Below are positions 20,757-31,235 of a DNA stretch of 64,000 bases, in pieces. Source of the stretch: Burkholderia cenocepacia (lineage in GTDB: Bacteria > Pseudomonadota > Gammaproteobacteria > Burkholderiales > Burkholderiaceae); the NCBI RefSeq assembly GCF_014211915.1, contig NZ_CP060039.1, forward strand, positions 2,666,001 to 2,730,000. The letters run 5' to 3'. Position 1 is the first letter of the stretch. The number at the start of each line of letters is the position of its first letter. Both the position numbers and the translations under genes were made by a program. The notes beneath the pieces were generated by a model, which saw only the letters and a list, made by a program, of their open reading frames with translations, was not told where the DNA came from and did no database searches.

Positions 20757-22379
20757 ATGACGCTGAAATCGCTCCCCGCCTGGACTGCCCTTCAATCCCA
20801 CTTCGAACAGATCCGCCACGCGCGGCTGCGCGACTGGTTCGCGCCGGAAAACGATCGCGCGCCGACCCGCGCCGAACGCTTCACGATTCCGGGCGGCGGT
20901 CTCGCGGCCGATTTCTCGAAGAATCGCATCGACGACGAAACGCTGCGCCTGCTCGTGCAGCTCGCGCGCGACGCCGGCGTCGAGGCGCGCCGCGACGCGA
21001 TGTTCGCGGGCGAGATCGTCAACCCGACCGAAGGCCGCGCCGCGCTGCACACCGCGCTGCGCGCGACCGACCCACAAGCGCCGTTCCATGCGCAGGTGAG
21101 CGCCGAGCGCGCGAAGATGGCGACGTTCGCGCGCGCCGTGCGCAGCGGCACGTGGACGGGCTATACGGGCAAGCGCATTCGCCACGTGATCAACATCGGC
21201 ATCGGCGGCTCGGATCTCGGCCCGAAGATGGTCGTGCATGCGCTGCACCACGTCGCGACGCCCGAGATCTCGACGCACTTCGTGTCGAACGTCGACGGCG
21301 CCGATCTCGCGCGCGTGCTCGAACAGGTCGATCCCGAGGAAACGCTCGCGATCATCGTGTCGAAGACCTTCACGACGCTCGAGACGATGACGAACGCACG
21401 CTCGCTGCGCGACTGGTTCGTCGCGCGCGGCTGCCCCGAGGATGCGCTCGCGAAGCACTTCGTCGGCGTGTCGGCGAACCCGGCCGAAGTCGTGAAGTTC
21501 GGCATCGCCGCGGACAACGTGTTCGAAATGTGGGACTGGGTCGGCGGCCGCTATTCGCTGTGGTCGGCGGTCGGCCTGTCGATCATGATCGCGATCGGCC
21601 CCGAACAGTTCGACGAGCTGCTGGCCGGCGCGAACGACATGGACCGCCACTTCCGCGAAGCGCCGCTCGAGCGCAACCTGCCGGTGCTGCTCGGCCTGAT
21701 CGGCATCTGGTACCGGAATTTCTTCGGCTCGCAGAGCTATCTCGTCGCGCCGTATTCGGAAGCGCTGCATTACCTGCCGTCGTACCTCCAGCAGCTCGAA
21801 ATGGAGAGCAACGGCAAATCCGCGCGCCTGGACGGCACTTTCGTCGACTACCCGACGTCGGCCGTCACGTGGGGCGAGCCGGGCACCAACGGCCAGCATG
21901 CGTTCTTCCAGATGCTGCACCAAGGGCCGACGATCGTGCCGATCGACTTCATCGCGGTGCTGACGCCCGAACATCCGCTCGCGAGCCATCACCCGAAACT
22001 GCTCGCGAACTGCTTCGCGCAGAGCGAAGCGCTGATGCTCGGCCGCACGCTCGAGGAAGCGCGCAAGGTCGCCGGGCCCGGCAAGGAAGCGCTCGCGCCG
22101 CACCTGACGTTCCCCGGCAACCGCCCGACCACGACGCTGCTCGTCGATGCGCTGACGCCGCGCACGCTCGGCGCGCTGATCGCGCTTTACGAGCACAAGG
22201 TGCTCGTGCAGGCGACGGTGTGGGACATCAATCCGTTCGACCAGTGGGGCGTCGAGCTCGGCAAGATTCTCGGCAAGGTGGTCGAAGCCGACCTGTCGGC
22301 CGAATCGGTCGATCCGGCGAAGCACGACTCGTCGACCACGGCGCTGATCGAGCGCGCCCGCGCGGCACTCAAGCGTTGA
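20757..22379 (+). CDS. pgi: Glucose-6-phosphate isomerase
   Basis: Interconverts glucose-6-P and fructose-6-P. 540 aa from ATG 20757, the second in-frame ATG; the upstream one at 20709 would add an atypical basic stretch. Both PGI signatures are seen: the phosphate-binding [14 protein letters not shown] region and [32 protein letters not shown] split across ~330-360, and a C-terminal [23 protein letters not shown]. Between nnr and pgi lie a TATACT (20652-20657) and a short CCCGCC/GGCGGG hairpin (20664-20679). Confidence 0.96.
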   Translation: MTLKSLPAWTALQSHFEQIRHARLRDWFAPENDRAPTRAERFTIPGGGLAADFSKNRIDDETLRLLVQLARDAGVEARRDAMFAGEIVNPTEGRAALHTALRATDPQAPFHAQVSAERAKMATFARAVRSGTWTGYTGKRIRHVINIGIGGSDLGPKMVVHALHHVATPEISTHFVSNVDGADLARVLEQVDPEETLAIIVSKTFTTLETMTNARSLRDWFVARGCPEDALAKHFVGVSANPAEVVKFGIAADNVFEMWDWVGGRYSLWSAVGLSIMIAIGPEQFDELLAGANDMDRHFREAPLERNLPVLLGLIGIWYRNFFGSQSYLVAPYSEALHYLPSYLQQLEMESNGKSARLDGTFVDYPTSAVTWGEPGTNGQHAFFQMLHQGPTIVPIDFIAVLTPEHPLASHHPKLLANCFAQSEALMLGRTLEEARKVAGPGKEALAPHLTFPGNRPTTTLLVDALTPRTLGALIALYEHKVLVQATVWDINPFDQWGVELGKILGKVVEADLSAESVDPAKHDSSTTALIERARAALKR

Positions 22380-22447
22380 AGCGCTGACGCGACGGCGTCA
22401 TGCCCATGCCGGCCGCGCGATCCACTCTACGCGGCCGGCACGACCAT

Positions 22448-23161
22448 TCACGCGTTGCGCGAAGCCGCGTGCGGCGCGACGATGCGCCCCGCATCGATGG
22501 TGACCGTCGTCGCGCAGCGGCGCGCGAGTTCCGCGTCGTGCGTGACGAGCACGAGCGTCGCGCCGTGCGCGCGGTTCAGTTCGAACATCAGGTCGATGAC
22601 CGCGTGGCCGGTGGCCGCGTCGAGGCTGCCAGTCGGCTCGTCGGCGAACAGGATCGCCGGGCGCGTGACGAACGCGCGGGCGAGCGCGACACGCTGCTGT
22701 TCGCCGCCCGACAGCAGTTTCGGATAATGCGCGGTGCGTTCGCCGAGACCGACCTGCACGAGCAGCGCCCGCGCGCGGTCGGCCGCATCGCGCGCGCTGA
22801 TGCCGCCCTGCAGTTCGAGCGGCAGCATCACGTTCTCGAGCGCCGTCAGATGCGGCATCAACTGGAACGACTGGAATACGAAGCCGACCGCGCCGTTGCG
22901 CAGCGCCGCGCGTTCGTCCTCGTCGAGCTGGTCGAGCGCACGGCCGAGCAGGCGAACCGTGCCGCTCGTCGCGCTGTCCAACCCTGCAAGCAGGCCAAGC
23001 AGCGTCGATTTGCCCGACCCCGACGCGCCGACGATCGCGAGGCTGCTGCCCGGCTGCACGGCGAGCGTGATGCCGTCGAGGATCGTCAGCTCGCCCGTTG
23101 CATCGGCAACCCGCTTGCACACGTCATGGACTTCGATGATCGGATCGGTAATCTTGAACAT
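22448..23161 (-). CDS. ABC transporter ATP-binding protein (YbbA/LolD type)
   Basis: 237-aa ATPase: Walker A GASGSGKSTL (~45-54), signature LSGGEQQRVALARAF (~145), Walker B ILFADEPTGSLD (~165), then the switch His in VLVTHD. It belongs to the MacB/LolD-like group that works with separate extracytoplasmic permeases. No permease gene is adjacent: downstream it converges on pgi. Its start codon shares CATG with the tesA start on the other strand (23159-23162), an arrangement reminiscent of ybbA/tesA in enterobacteria. Confidence 0.9.
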   Translation of the reverse strand: MFKITDPIIEVHDVCKRVADATGELTILDGITLAVQPGSSLAIVGASGSGKSTLLGLLAGLDSATSGTVRLLGRALDQLDEDERAALRNGAVGFVFQSFQLMPHLTALENVMLPLELQGGISARDAADRARALLVQVGLGERTAHYPKLLSGGEQQRVALARAFVTRPAILFADEPTGSLDAATGHAVIDLMFELNRAHGATLVLVTHDAELARRCATTVTIDAGRIVAPHAASRNA

Positions 23162-23828
23162 GGACACGACATTTCGCTGGAAAAGACGCGCGGCGGCCGC
23201 CGCGCTGCTGGGCACCCTGCTGGCCGTCACCGTGCCCGCACGCGCCGCGACGGCGCCGGCATCGGGCCCGCCCGTGATCGTCGTGCTCGGCGACAGTCTC
23301 TCGGCCGAATACGGCTTGCCGCGCGACACCGGCTGGGTGGCACTGCTGCGGCAACGGCTCACGACCGAGCGAATCGATTATAGCGTCGCGAACGCCAGCG
23401 TCAGCGGCGACACCACGAGCGGCGGCCGTGCGCGATTGCCCGCGGTGCTGCAGCGGCTCAAGCCGTCGATCGTCGTCGTCGAACTCGGTTCGAACGACGC
23501 GCTGCGCGGCGTGCCGCTCGCGACGACCGAGCAGAACCTGCGCGACATCATCGCCAGCGCCCAGCGCGCGCGGGCGAAGGTCGTGCTGGTCGGCATGTAC
23601 GTGCCACCCAATTACGGCCCCGACTACACGCAGAAGTTCCACGCAGTCTATACGCGGCTGTCGAAGGATCTCGGCGTGCCGCTCGTGCCGTTCCTGCTGG
23701 CCGGCATCGAGAACAAGCCCGAGATGTTCCAGGCCGACCAGATGCATCCCGCGCAGCAGGCGCAGGGCGTCCTGCTCGACAATGTGTGGCCGGCACTGAA
23801 GCCGTTGCTCGGCAAGCCGCGCGGCTGA
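23160..23828 (+). CDS. tesA: SGNH-hydrolase esterase: acyl-CoA thioesterase I / lysophospholipase L1
   Basis: 222 aa from ATG 23160. A signal peptide (basic WKRR, hydrophobic AAAAALLGTLLAVTV, ARA-A cleavage near 30) places it in the periplasm. SGNH blocks are intact: catalytic Ser in VVLGDSLSAEYG, Gly/Asn in ELGSNDALRG, and Asp/His in FQADQMHPAQQAQ. It hydrolyses acyl thioesters and lysophospholipids. The start overlaps that of the divergent ABC ATPase by two bases. Confidence 0.93.
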   Translation: MDTTFRWKRRAAAAALLGTLLAVTVPARAATAPASGPPVIVVLGDSLSAEYGLPRDTGWVALLRQRLTTERIDYSVANASVSGDTTSGGRARLPAVLQRLKPSIVVVELGSNDALRGVPLATTEQNLRDIIASAQRARAKVVLVGMYVPPNYGPDYTQKFHAVYTRLSKDLGVPLVPFLLAGIENKPEMFQADQMHPAQQAQGVLLDNVWPALKPLLGKPRG

Positions 23829-23850
23829 CCGCAGCCGAGCGTCGCAAAAC

Positions 23851-23879
23851 AAAAAGCCCCGCTTCGAGCGGGGCTTTTT
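23851..23879. terminator. Bidirectional intrinsic terminator between tesA and ppiD
   Basis: AAAAA-GCCCCGCT-TCG-AGCGGGGC-TTTTT. The stem has A/T tracts on both sides and separates convergent genes. Confidence 0.92.
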
Positions 23880-23902
23880 GATGGTTGCGGGCGAAACGAG
23901 GC

Positions 23903-25840
23903 TCAGTTGTCGCCGTCCTGCTGCTGGCTGGCCGTCGTGCTGCCGTACAGCTTGACCTTCGAGCGATCGCGCAACGCGGCGAGATACGCCTCGCCTTCGC
24001 TCTGCGCGTCGACCTGCGCCATCTGCTGCTGCGCGGCCGCCAGTTGCTGCGGATCGACCGCCGAACCCGGGATCACCGCGTTCACACGATAGATCGCATA
24101 ACCGTCCGCGCCGAGGTCGACCCCGACGTAAGCCGGCAGCGTCTTCGCATCGACCTTGTAGACGGCGCTCAGCGCAGCCGGCGTCAGGCCCTGCGATTGC
24201 GTGCGCGACACCTTCTGCGCAGCCGCGAACCCGTCGGTCGACTTCGACTTCTGCAGTTCGGCCAACTTCGCCGCCCCATCCTTCTTCGCGAGTTCCGCGG
24301 CCTGCTCGGCGATGACCTTCTGGCGCACGACGTCCTTGATCGCGTCGAGCGCGGGTACCGCGGCCGGCTTGTGCTCGGTCACGCGCGCCGAGATCAGCGT
24401 GTTGTTGCCGACGTCGATCGCCTGCGTGTTGTTCTGGTTCTTCACCGCGTCATTCGCGAACACGGCGGCCAGGAACTTCGGATTGTTCAACGGGCTCGTC
24501 GGCGCCAGTTGCGGATTCGGCGTCGGCGTGACGGTGGCCGTCTGGATCGTCAGCTTGTACTTGTCCGCGGCCGGCTGCAGCGTCTTCGCCTTTTCGTAGA
24601 CGGTCGACGTGAAGCCTTCCGCGTTGTCCGAGAACGCCTTCGATGCGTACTGCTGCTTCAGGTCGACCGCGATCTGGTCCTTCACTTCCGCGAACGGCTT
24701 GACGACCGCCGGCTTCACTTCGGTCGCCTTCAGGATGTGAAAACCGAGATCCGACTGCACGATACCGCTCACGTCGCCCTGCTTGAGCGAGAACGCGGCA
24801 TCGTCGAATGCCTTGCCGCCCGCGGTCGAGCCACGCGTGATGAAGCCGAGGTCGCCGCCCTTCGCCGCCGACGGCGCGTCCTGCGAGCTCTTCTGCGCGA
24901 TCTGCGCGAACTGGTCCGGATGCGCCTTCACGTCGGCGAGCAGTTGCTCGGCCTTCGCCTTTGCTGCTGCCTTGTCGGCCGCGCTGGCGCTGCCCGGCGC
25001 GGCGATGAAGATGTGGCTCACGCGCACCTGCGCTTCGGTACGGAAGTGCGTCGGGTTGTCGTCGTAAAACTTCTTGATGTCCGCTTCGGTCGGCTGCGCG
25101 CTCGCGGCCGCTGCGGCCGGCGAATAGACGAGGTACTGGATCGTCGCGGTTTCCGGCGTCGCGAAGCTCTGCTTGTGCGCGTCGTAGTACGCGGTGAGCT
25201 GCGCGTCGGTCGGCTGGACCTTCGCTGCGAAGTCGCTCGTCTTCAGCACGAGCGCCTGCACTTCACGCTGCTGCGCGGCGAGTTCGGACAAGCGTTGCGC
25301 GAGGCTCTTCGGCGTGAACGCGCTCGACACGATGCTGGCCGGAATCTGCTGCAGCGACAGGCTGTAGCGCACGCGCTCCTGGTACTGCTCGGGCGTCATC
25401 CCCTGGAACGACAGCAGCTGCGCATAGCGTTCGACGTCGATCGTGCCGTCGGGCTTCTTCAGCGACGCGATCATCGGGTCGCTCATCAGCGCGTCGCGCA
25501 CGGCGTTGTCGGATGCGGTCAGGTGCAGACGCTGCGTCTCGTCGGCCAGCACGCGTTGCTGGATCAGGCCGTCGAGCACCTGCTTGCGATGTTCGGGCGT
25601 GTCGAACATCTTGATGTCGAACTGCCCGCCGAGCGCCTGGCGTGCCTGGTCGATCTGCTGGCGGAACGCGCCGTCGAATTCGACCCGCGTGATCTTGTGC
25701 CCGTTGACTGCCGCGACGTTCGCACTGTCGTCGAAGAAGCCGCGGAAACCTTGGATCCCGACGAAACCCAGCCCCGGCAACACGATCAGGAGCAGGAGCG
25801 CCATCATCAGGCGCTGGTGATTACGGAAGAAATCGAGCAT
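23903..25840 (-). CDS. ppiD: Periplasmic folding chaperone / PPIase PpiD
   Basis: 645 aa. A single N-terminal membrane anchor (MLDFFRNHQRLMM then ~20 hydrophobic residues to ~30) leaves the rest in the periplasm. A SurA-like N-terminal chaperone domain (~35-165) is followed by a parvulin domain (~265-370, VSHIFIA ... KGGDLGFI ... LGFHILK) and a long C-terminal domain. PpiD sits at the Sec translocon exit and helps outer-membrane protein folding. It is downstream of tRNA-Asp and separated from it by a strong terminator, so it probably has its own promoter. Confidence 0.94.
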   Translation of the reverse strand: MLDFFRNHQRLMMALLLLIVLPGLGFVGIQGFRGFFDDSANVAAVNGHKITRVEFDGAFRQQIDQARQALGGQFDIKMFDTPEHRKQVLDGLIQQRVLADETQRLHLTASDNAVRDALMSDPMIASLKKPDGTIDVERYAQLLSFQGMTPEQYQERVRYSLSLQQIPASIVSSAFTPKSLAQRLSELAAQQREVQALVLKTSDFAAKVQPTDAQLTAYYDAHKQSFATPETATIQYLVYSPAAAAASAQPTEADIKKFYDDNPTHFRTEAQVRVSHIFIAAPGSASAADKAAAKAKAEQLLADVKAHPDQFAQIAQKSSQDAPSAAKGGDLGFITRGSTAGGKAFDDAAFSLKQGDVSGIVQSDLGFHILKATEVKPAVVKPFAEVKDQIAVDLKQQYASKAFSDNAEGFTSTVYEKAKTLQPAADKYKLTIQTATVTPTPNPQLAPTSPLNNPKFLAAVFANDAVKNQNNTQAIDVGNNTLISARVTEHKPAAVPALDAIKDVVRQKVIAEQAAELAKKDGAAKLAELQKSKSTDGFAAAQKVSRTQSQGLTPAALSAVYKVDAKTLPAYVGVDLGADGYAIYRVNAVIPGSAVDPQQLAAAQQQMAQVDAQSEGEAYLAALRDRSKVKLYGSTTASQQQDGDN

Positions 25841-25962
25841 GCGTGACGGGAAAATTGGACAAAACGTCCGATATTACAACATACGGGGTGGGACGGGATA
25901 AAACGCAGGCGCTTCCTTCACTCCGCAGTCACGCGCCCGGCAGCGGGCACAAACCGAACGCA

Positions 25963-26001
25963 CAAACAACAATGCCCGCACAAGGCGGGCATTGTTGTTT
26001 G
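25963..26001. terminator. 17-bp perfect hairpin terminator of the tRNA-Val/tRNA-Asp unit
   Basis: Arms 25963-25979 and 25985-26001 are perfectly complementary with a 5-nt loop. The A/T-rich outer half is followed by T on either strand. On the minus strand it begins 3 nt after the tRNA-Asp CCA end. Confidence 0.88.
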
Positions 26002-26003
26002 TT

Positions 26004-26080
26004 TGGCGGAGCGGACGGGACTCGAACCCGCGACCCCCGGCGTGACAGGCCGGTATTCTAACCGACTGAACTACCGCTCC
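26004..26080 (-). tRNA. tRNA-Asp (GTC)
   Basis: 77 nt including an encoded CCA. GGAGCGG/CCGCTCC acceptor stem, G discriminator, anticodon loop CTGTCAC giving GTC, and a standard GGTTCGAGTCC T-arm. Confidence 0.98.
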
Positions 26081-26103
26081 TTGGTCTGGCTGAATCGGGA
26101 AAC

Positions 26104-26179
26104 TGGTGGGTGCTGAGGGGTTCGAACCCCCGACCTACGCCTTGTAAGGGCGCCGCTCTACCAGCTGAGCTAAGCACCC
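26104..26179 (-). tRNA. tRNA-Val (TAC)
   Basis: 76 nt including an encoded CCA. GGGTGCT/AGCACCC acceptor, anticodon loop CTTACAA giving TAC, and T-arm GGGTTCGAACCCC. It lies 23 nt before tRNA-Asp and is cotranscribed with it. Confidence 0.98.
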
Positions 26180-26238
26180 GTTTCCGATTCGTTCTGACTG
26201 CGATCTGCGTTTGCGCATCAACAATCAGCGAGCCCGCA

Positions 26239-26268
26239 AGTGTAATTCATCCCCGATCATTTTGCCAA
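26239..26268 (-). promoter_or_regulatory. Candidate promoter of the tRNA-Val/Asp operon
   Basis: Minus strand: -35 TTGGCA (26263-26268), 17-18 bp spacer, -10 TTACAC/TACACT (26239-26245), followed by a GC-rich discriminator (GCGGGC). This is typical of stable-RNA promoters under growth-rate control. Confidence 0.6.
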
Positions 26269-26317
26269 GCCTGTGCGTGAATTTTTTTAACGCACGCGCT
26301 CGCACGATTGCGCTGCG

Positions 26318-26350
26318 CATAAAAAAACCCGCGGACACCGCCGCGGGTTT
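26318..26350 (-). terminator. lon terminator
   Basis: Minus strand: AAACCCGCGG-CGGTGT-CCGCGGGTTT followed by more T. Arms 26325-26334 and 26341-26350. Confidence 0.9.
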
Positions 26351-26386
26351 CGTGAACAACCGTCAGCAACGACGGTGCTCTGGGTC

Positions 26387-28809
26387 TCAGTGCTTGACGA
26401 CTTCCGTCGAGCCCGCATCCTTCGCGGCCTCACCGACCGGCGCCGCAGCCTTCGCTTCTTCTTCCGGCGGCAGCGGCGTCGGCGAACGCTCGAGCGCGAG
26501 CTCCAGCACCTTGTCGATCCAGCGGACCGGCACGATCTCGATCGCGTTCTTCACGTTGTCCGGAATGTCCGCGAGATCCTTCACGTTCTCTTCCGGAATC
26601 AGCACGAGCTTGATACCGCCGCGATGCGCAGCCAGCAGCTTTTCCTTCAGCCCGCCGATCGGCAGCACTTCGCCACGCAACGTGATTTCGCCCGTCATCG
26701 CGACGTCGGCCCGCACGGGAATACCCGTCAGCACCGACACCAGCGCGGTCGTCATCGCACCGCCGGCGGACGGGCCGTCCTTCGGCGTCGCGCCTTCCGG
26801 CACGTGGATGTGGATGTCCTGCTTCTCGAACGCTTCGTCCTTGATGCCGAGACGACGCGAACGCGAGCGCACGACCGAACGCGCAGCCTCGACCGACTCC
26901 TTCATCACGTCGCCGAGCGAACCCGTACGGATCACGTTGCCCTTGCCCGGCATCACCGCGGCTTCGATCGTCAGCAGGTCGCCGCCGACTTCCGTCCACG
27001 CGAGGCCGGTCACCTGACCGACCTGGTTTTCCTTCGCCGCGAGGCCGAAGTCGTACTTGCGCACGCCGAGGAACGTGTCGAGGTTCTCGCCATCGACCTT
27101 GATCGCGCCCGATGCCTTCTTCAACAGCAGCATCTTCACGACCTTGCGGCAGATCTTCGACACTTCCCGCTCGAGCGAACGCACACCGGCTTCGCGCGTG
27201 TAATAGCGGATGATGTCGCGGATCGCCTGCTCGGTGACCTCGATCTCGCCGTCCTTCAGCCCGTTGTTCTTCTTCTGCTTCGGCAGCAGGTAACGCTGGG
27301 CAATGCTGACCTTCTCGTCTTCCGTGTAGCCCGACAGACGGATCACTTCCATCCGGTCGAGCAGCGGCGGCGGGATGTTCAGCGAGTTCGACGTCGCGAC
27401 GAACATCACGTCCGACAGGTCGAAGTCGACTTCGATGTAGTGGTCGGCGAACGTGTGGTTCTGTTCCGGATCGAGCACTTCGAGCAGCGCCGACGACGGA
27501 TCGCCGCGGAAATCCATGCCCATCTTGTCGACTTCGTCGAGCAGGAAGAGCGGATTGCGCACGCCGACCTTCGCGAGGCTTTGCAGGATCTTGCCCGGCA
27601 TCGAACCGATGTACGTGCGGCGGTGACCGCGGATCTCGGCTTCGTCACGCACGCCGCCGAGCGCCATGCGGACGAACTTGCGGTTCGTCGCACGGGCGAT
27701 CGACTGGCCAAGCGAGGTCTTGCCGACGCCCGGGGCCCGACGAGGCACAGGATCGGCGCCTTGACCTTGTCCACGCGCTGTTGCACCGCGAGATACTCGA
27801 GGATCCGTTCCTTGACCTTCTCGAGGCCGAAGTGATCCTCGTCGAGCACCTGCTCCGCGTTCGACAGGTCGTTGTTGACCTTGCTCTTCTTGCGCCACGG
27901 CAGGCCGATCAGCGTGTCGATGTAGTTGCGCACGACGGTCGCTTCCGCCGACATCGGCGACATCAGCTTCAGCTTCTTCAGCTCGGCGTCGGCCTTCTTC
28001 TTGGCTTCCTTCGGCATGCGCGCGGCGTTGATGCGCTTCTCGAGTTCCTCGAGATCCGCACCCTCCTCGCCTTCGCCCAGTTCCTTCTGGATCGCCTTGA
28101 CCTGTTCGTTCAGGTAGTACTCGCGCTGGCTCTTTTCCATCTGGCGCTTCACGCGCCCGCGGATGCGCTTTTCGACCTGGAGGATGTCGATCTCGGCTTC
28201 GAGTTGCGCGAGCAGATGCTCGAGGCGCTCGATGACCGGGAACATCTCGAGGATGTGCTGCTTCTGGTCGAGCTTCAGCGGCAGGCGCTCGGCGATCATG
28301 TCGGCGAGGCGGCCTGCTTCATCGATGCCCGACAGCGACGTAAGAATTTCCGGCGGGATCTTCTTGTTCAGCTTCACGTACTGGTCGAACTGCGACACGA
28401 TCGCACGGCGCAGCGCTTCCGTTTCGGCGCTGTCCGCGTGATCGGGCTCGAGCGGCATCACTTCGCAGGAGAACTGCGTCTCCTGTTCTTCGATCGACAA
28501 CGCCTTCGCGCGCTGCAGGCCCTCGACGAGCACCTTCACGGTGCCGTCCGGCAGCTTCAGCATCTGCAGGATGTTGGCAATACAACCGACCTCGTACATG
28601 TCCTTTTCGGTCGGTTCGTCCTTGGCCGCGGTTTTCTGGGCGACGAGCATGATGTGCTTGCCGCCTTCCATCGCTGCTTCGAGGGCCTTGATCGATTTCG
28701 GCCGGCCCACGAAGAGCGGAATGACCATGTGCGGGAAAACGACGACGTCCCGCAGCGGCAGCAGCGGGAGCGTGATGCGTTCCGGCGGGAGAAGTTGGGT
28801 GCCTGACAT
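26387..28809 (-). pseudogene. lon: ATP-dependent protease Lon, frameshifted in the Walker A motif
   Basis: Lon degrades misfolded and regulatory proteins. From ATG 28809 the frame encodes the N-terminal Lon domain and the AAA+ start up to [10 protein letters not shown], then shifts at 27729-27738 and stops at 27406 (467 aa). The other frame resumes with [18 protein letters not shown] and runs to 26387 with the Walker B ([11 protein letters not shown]), sensor and protease domain, including catalytic Ser in [15 protein letters not shown]. The bases read GGGCC-CCGGG where GGGCC-GCCGGG is expected for GPPGVGKT; restoring one base gives 807 aa, the normal Lon length. If real, the strain makes no active Lon. 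Confidence 0.93.
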
Positions 28810-28944
28810 TTCATTTCCCCATGAGTGGAATCAATTGTTCGGTAATTGAGGCCGCCACAACGAATTGCAAGCCTTCAAGTGCGGGAAATATTCGGTAAGA
28901 AAGTAACCACCGCGTGTCGAGTCAGAGTTACCCACAAGATAAAC

Positions 28945-28983
28945 GAAAAAAAGCCGCCCACGGACTCATGAACGGCCTTTTTC
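28945..28983 (-). terminator. clpX terminator
   Basis: Minus strand: AAAAAGGCCG ... CGGCTTTTTTT with an imperfect GC stem and a long T-run, 24 nt after the restored clpX stop. The remainder of the lon/clpX gap holds a minus-strand CTTGAAG (28873-28879) like a heat-shock -35, but no matching -10. Confidence 0.7.
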
Positions 28984-29044
28984 GCTGAACATCGTCGGCA
29001 AGCCGGTCAGTTCGAACCCGCCACCTTCGGCGTGTCCTCGTAGA

Positions 29045-30277
<1,233 letters not shown>

Positions 30278-30441
30278 GAATGTAGAGCCTCCGGACAGGT
30301 AAATGACATGATACGCCGATTGCTCCGAACGCCGCGCCTAGGGCGCGACCGGAGCCGGCTGGATGCGCTTGCCGCAGATGCTCAGGGCACTCGGGACGTT
30401 TGAGGGCGCCGGCCCGAATCGGGGCGGCACCCCGTTTAAAC

Positions 30442-31095
30442 TCACGGGCGCTTCAACAACACCTGGTCGATCAGCCCGTACGCCTTCGCGTCCTCGCTCG
30501 ACATGAAGTTATCACGGTCGGTGTCGCGCGCGATGCGTTCGACGTCCTGGCCCGTGTGTTGCGCGAGCAGGTTGTTCAGCCGTTCCTTCAGGTAGAGGAT
30601 CTCGCGTGCCTGAATCTCGATGTCGGATGCCTGGCCGCGCGCGCCGCCGAGCGGCTGGTGAATCATCACGCGCGAATTCGGCAGCGCGAAGCGCTTGCCC
30701 TTCGCGCCCGACGCGAGCAGGAACGCGCCCATGCTGGCCGCGAGGCCCATGCACAGGGTCGACACGTCCGGCTTGATGAACTGCATCGTGTCGTAGATCG
30801 CCATCCCGGCCGACACCGAGCCGCCCGGGCTGTTGATGTAGAGGCTGATGTCCTTGTCGGGATTCTCGCTCTCGAGGAACAGCAATTGCGCGACCACGAG
30901 GTTGGCGGTCTGGTCGTTCACTTCGCCGACCATGAACACCAGGCGCTCCTTCAGGAGACGCGAATAGATATCGTACGAACGCTCGCCGCGGCCGCTCGTT
31001 TCGACGACGATCGGCACCAGCCCCAGCGCTTGCGCCTCGAAACCCTGCGGCGCGTTCGAAGCAAGCATGTCCAGCAATTCAGCGCGAGTGATCAT
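30442..31095 (-). CDS. clpP: ATP-dependent Clp protease proteolytic subunit
   Basis: Serine protease chamber of ClpXP/ClpAP, 217 aa. The catalytic triad is visible: Ser in [14 protein letters not shown] (~120), His in [12 protein letters not shown] (~145) and an Asp in [11 protein letters not shown] (~195). It stands between tig and clpX, the usual order. Gaps of 140 nt (tig) and 164 nt (clpX) allow separate promoters; a TATCAT at about 30306-30311 precedes clpX. Confidence 0.97.
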
Positions 31096-31181
31096 TCAAT
31101 GAACCTTGTTCGAATGGAAAATTGAACGGAAGGAAGCCGCCCGCTCAATCGCCATATTAATGGCAACCGTGCGCTTGACGT

Positions 31182-31223
31182 AAAAACGGCGTGCGGGCCG
31201 TCGCTCCGACAGCCGGCACGCCG
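31182..31223 (-). terminator. tig terminator
   Basis: Minus strand: CGGCGTGC ... GCACGCCG (arms 31216-31223 and 31187-31194), then TTTTT. It sits just after the tig stop, so clpP is probably transcribed at least partly independently. Confidence 0.85.
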
Positions 31224-31235
31224 CTAGAGCGACAC

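Noticed and set aside
20736..22325. 529-codon minus-strand ORF opposite pgi
   Set aside because: Compositional shadow of pgi.
26004..26179. Genomic island at the tRNA-Val/Asp pair
   Set aside because: tRNAs are often integration sites, but the flanks are core genes (ppiD and lon), with no integrase or repeated tRNA 3' end.
28840..28880. Heat-shock (sigma32) promoter for lon
   Set aside because: Only a -35-like CTTGAAG is present; no CCCCAT-type -10 at 13-17 bp, so it is not listed as a promoter.
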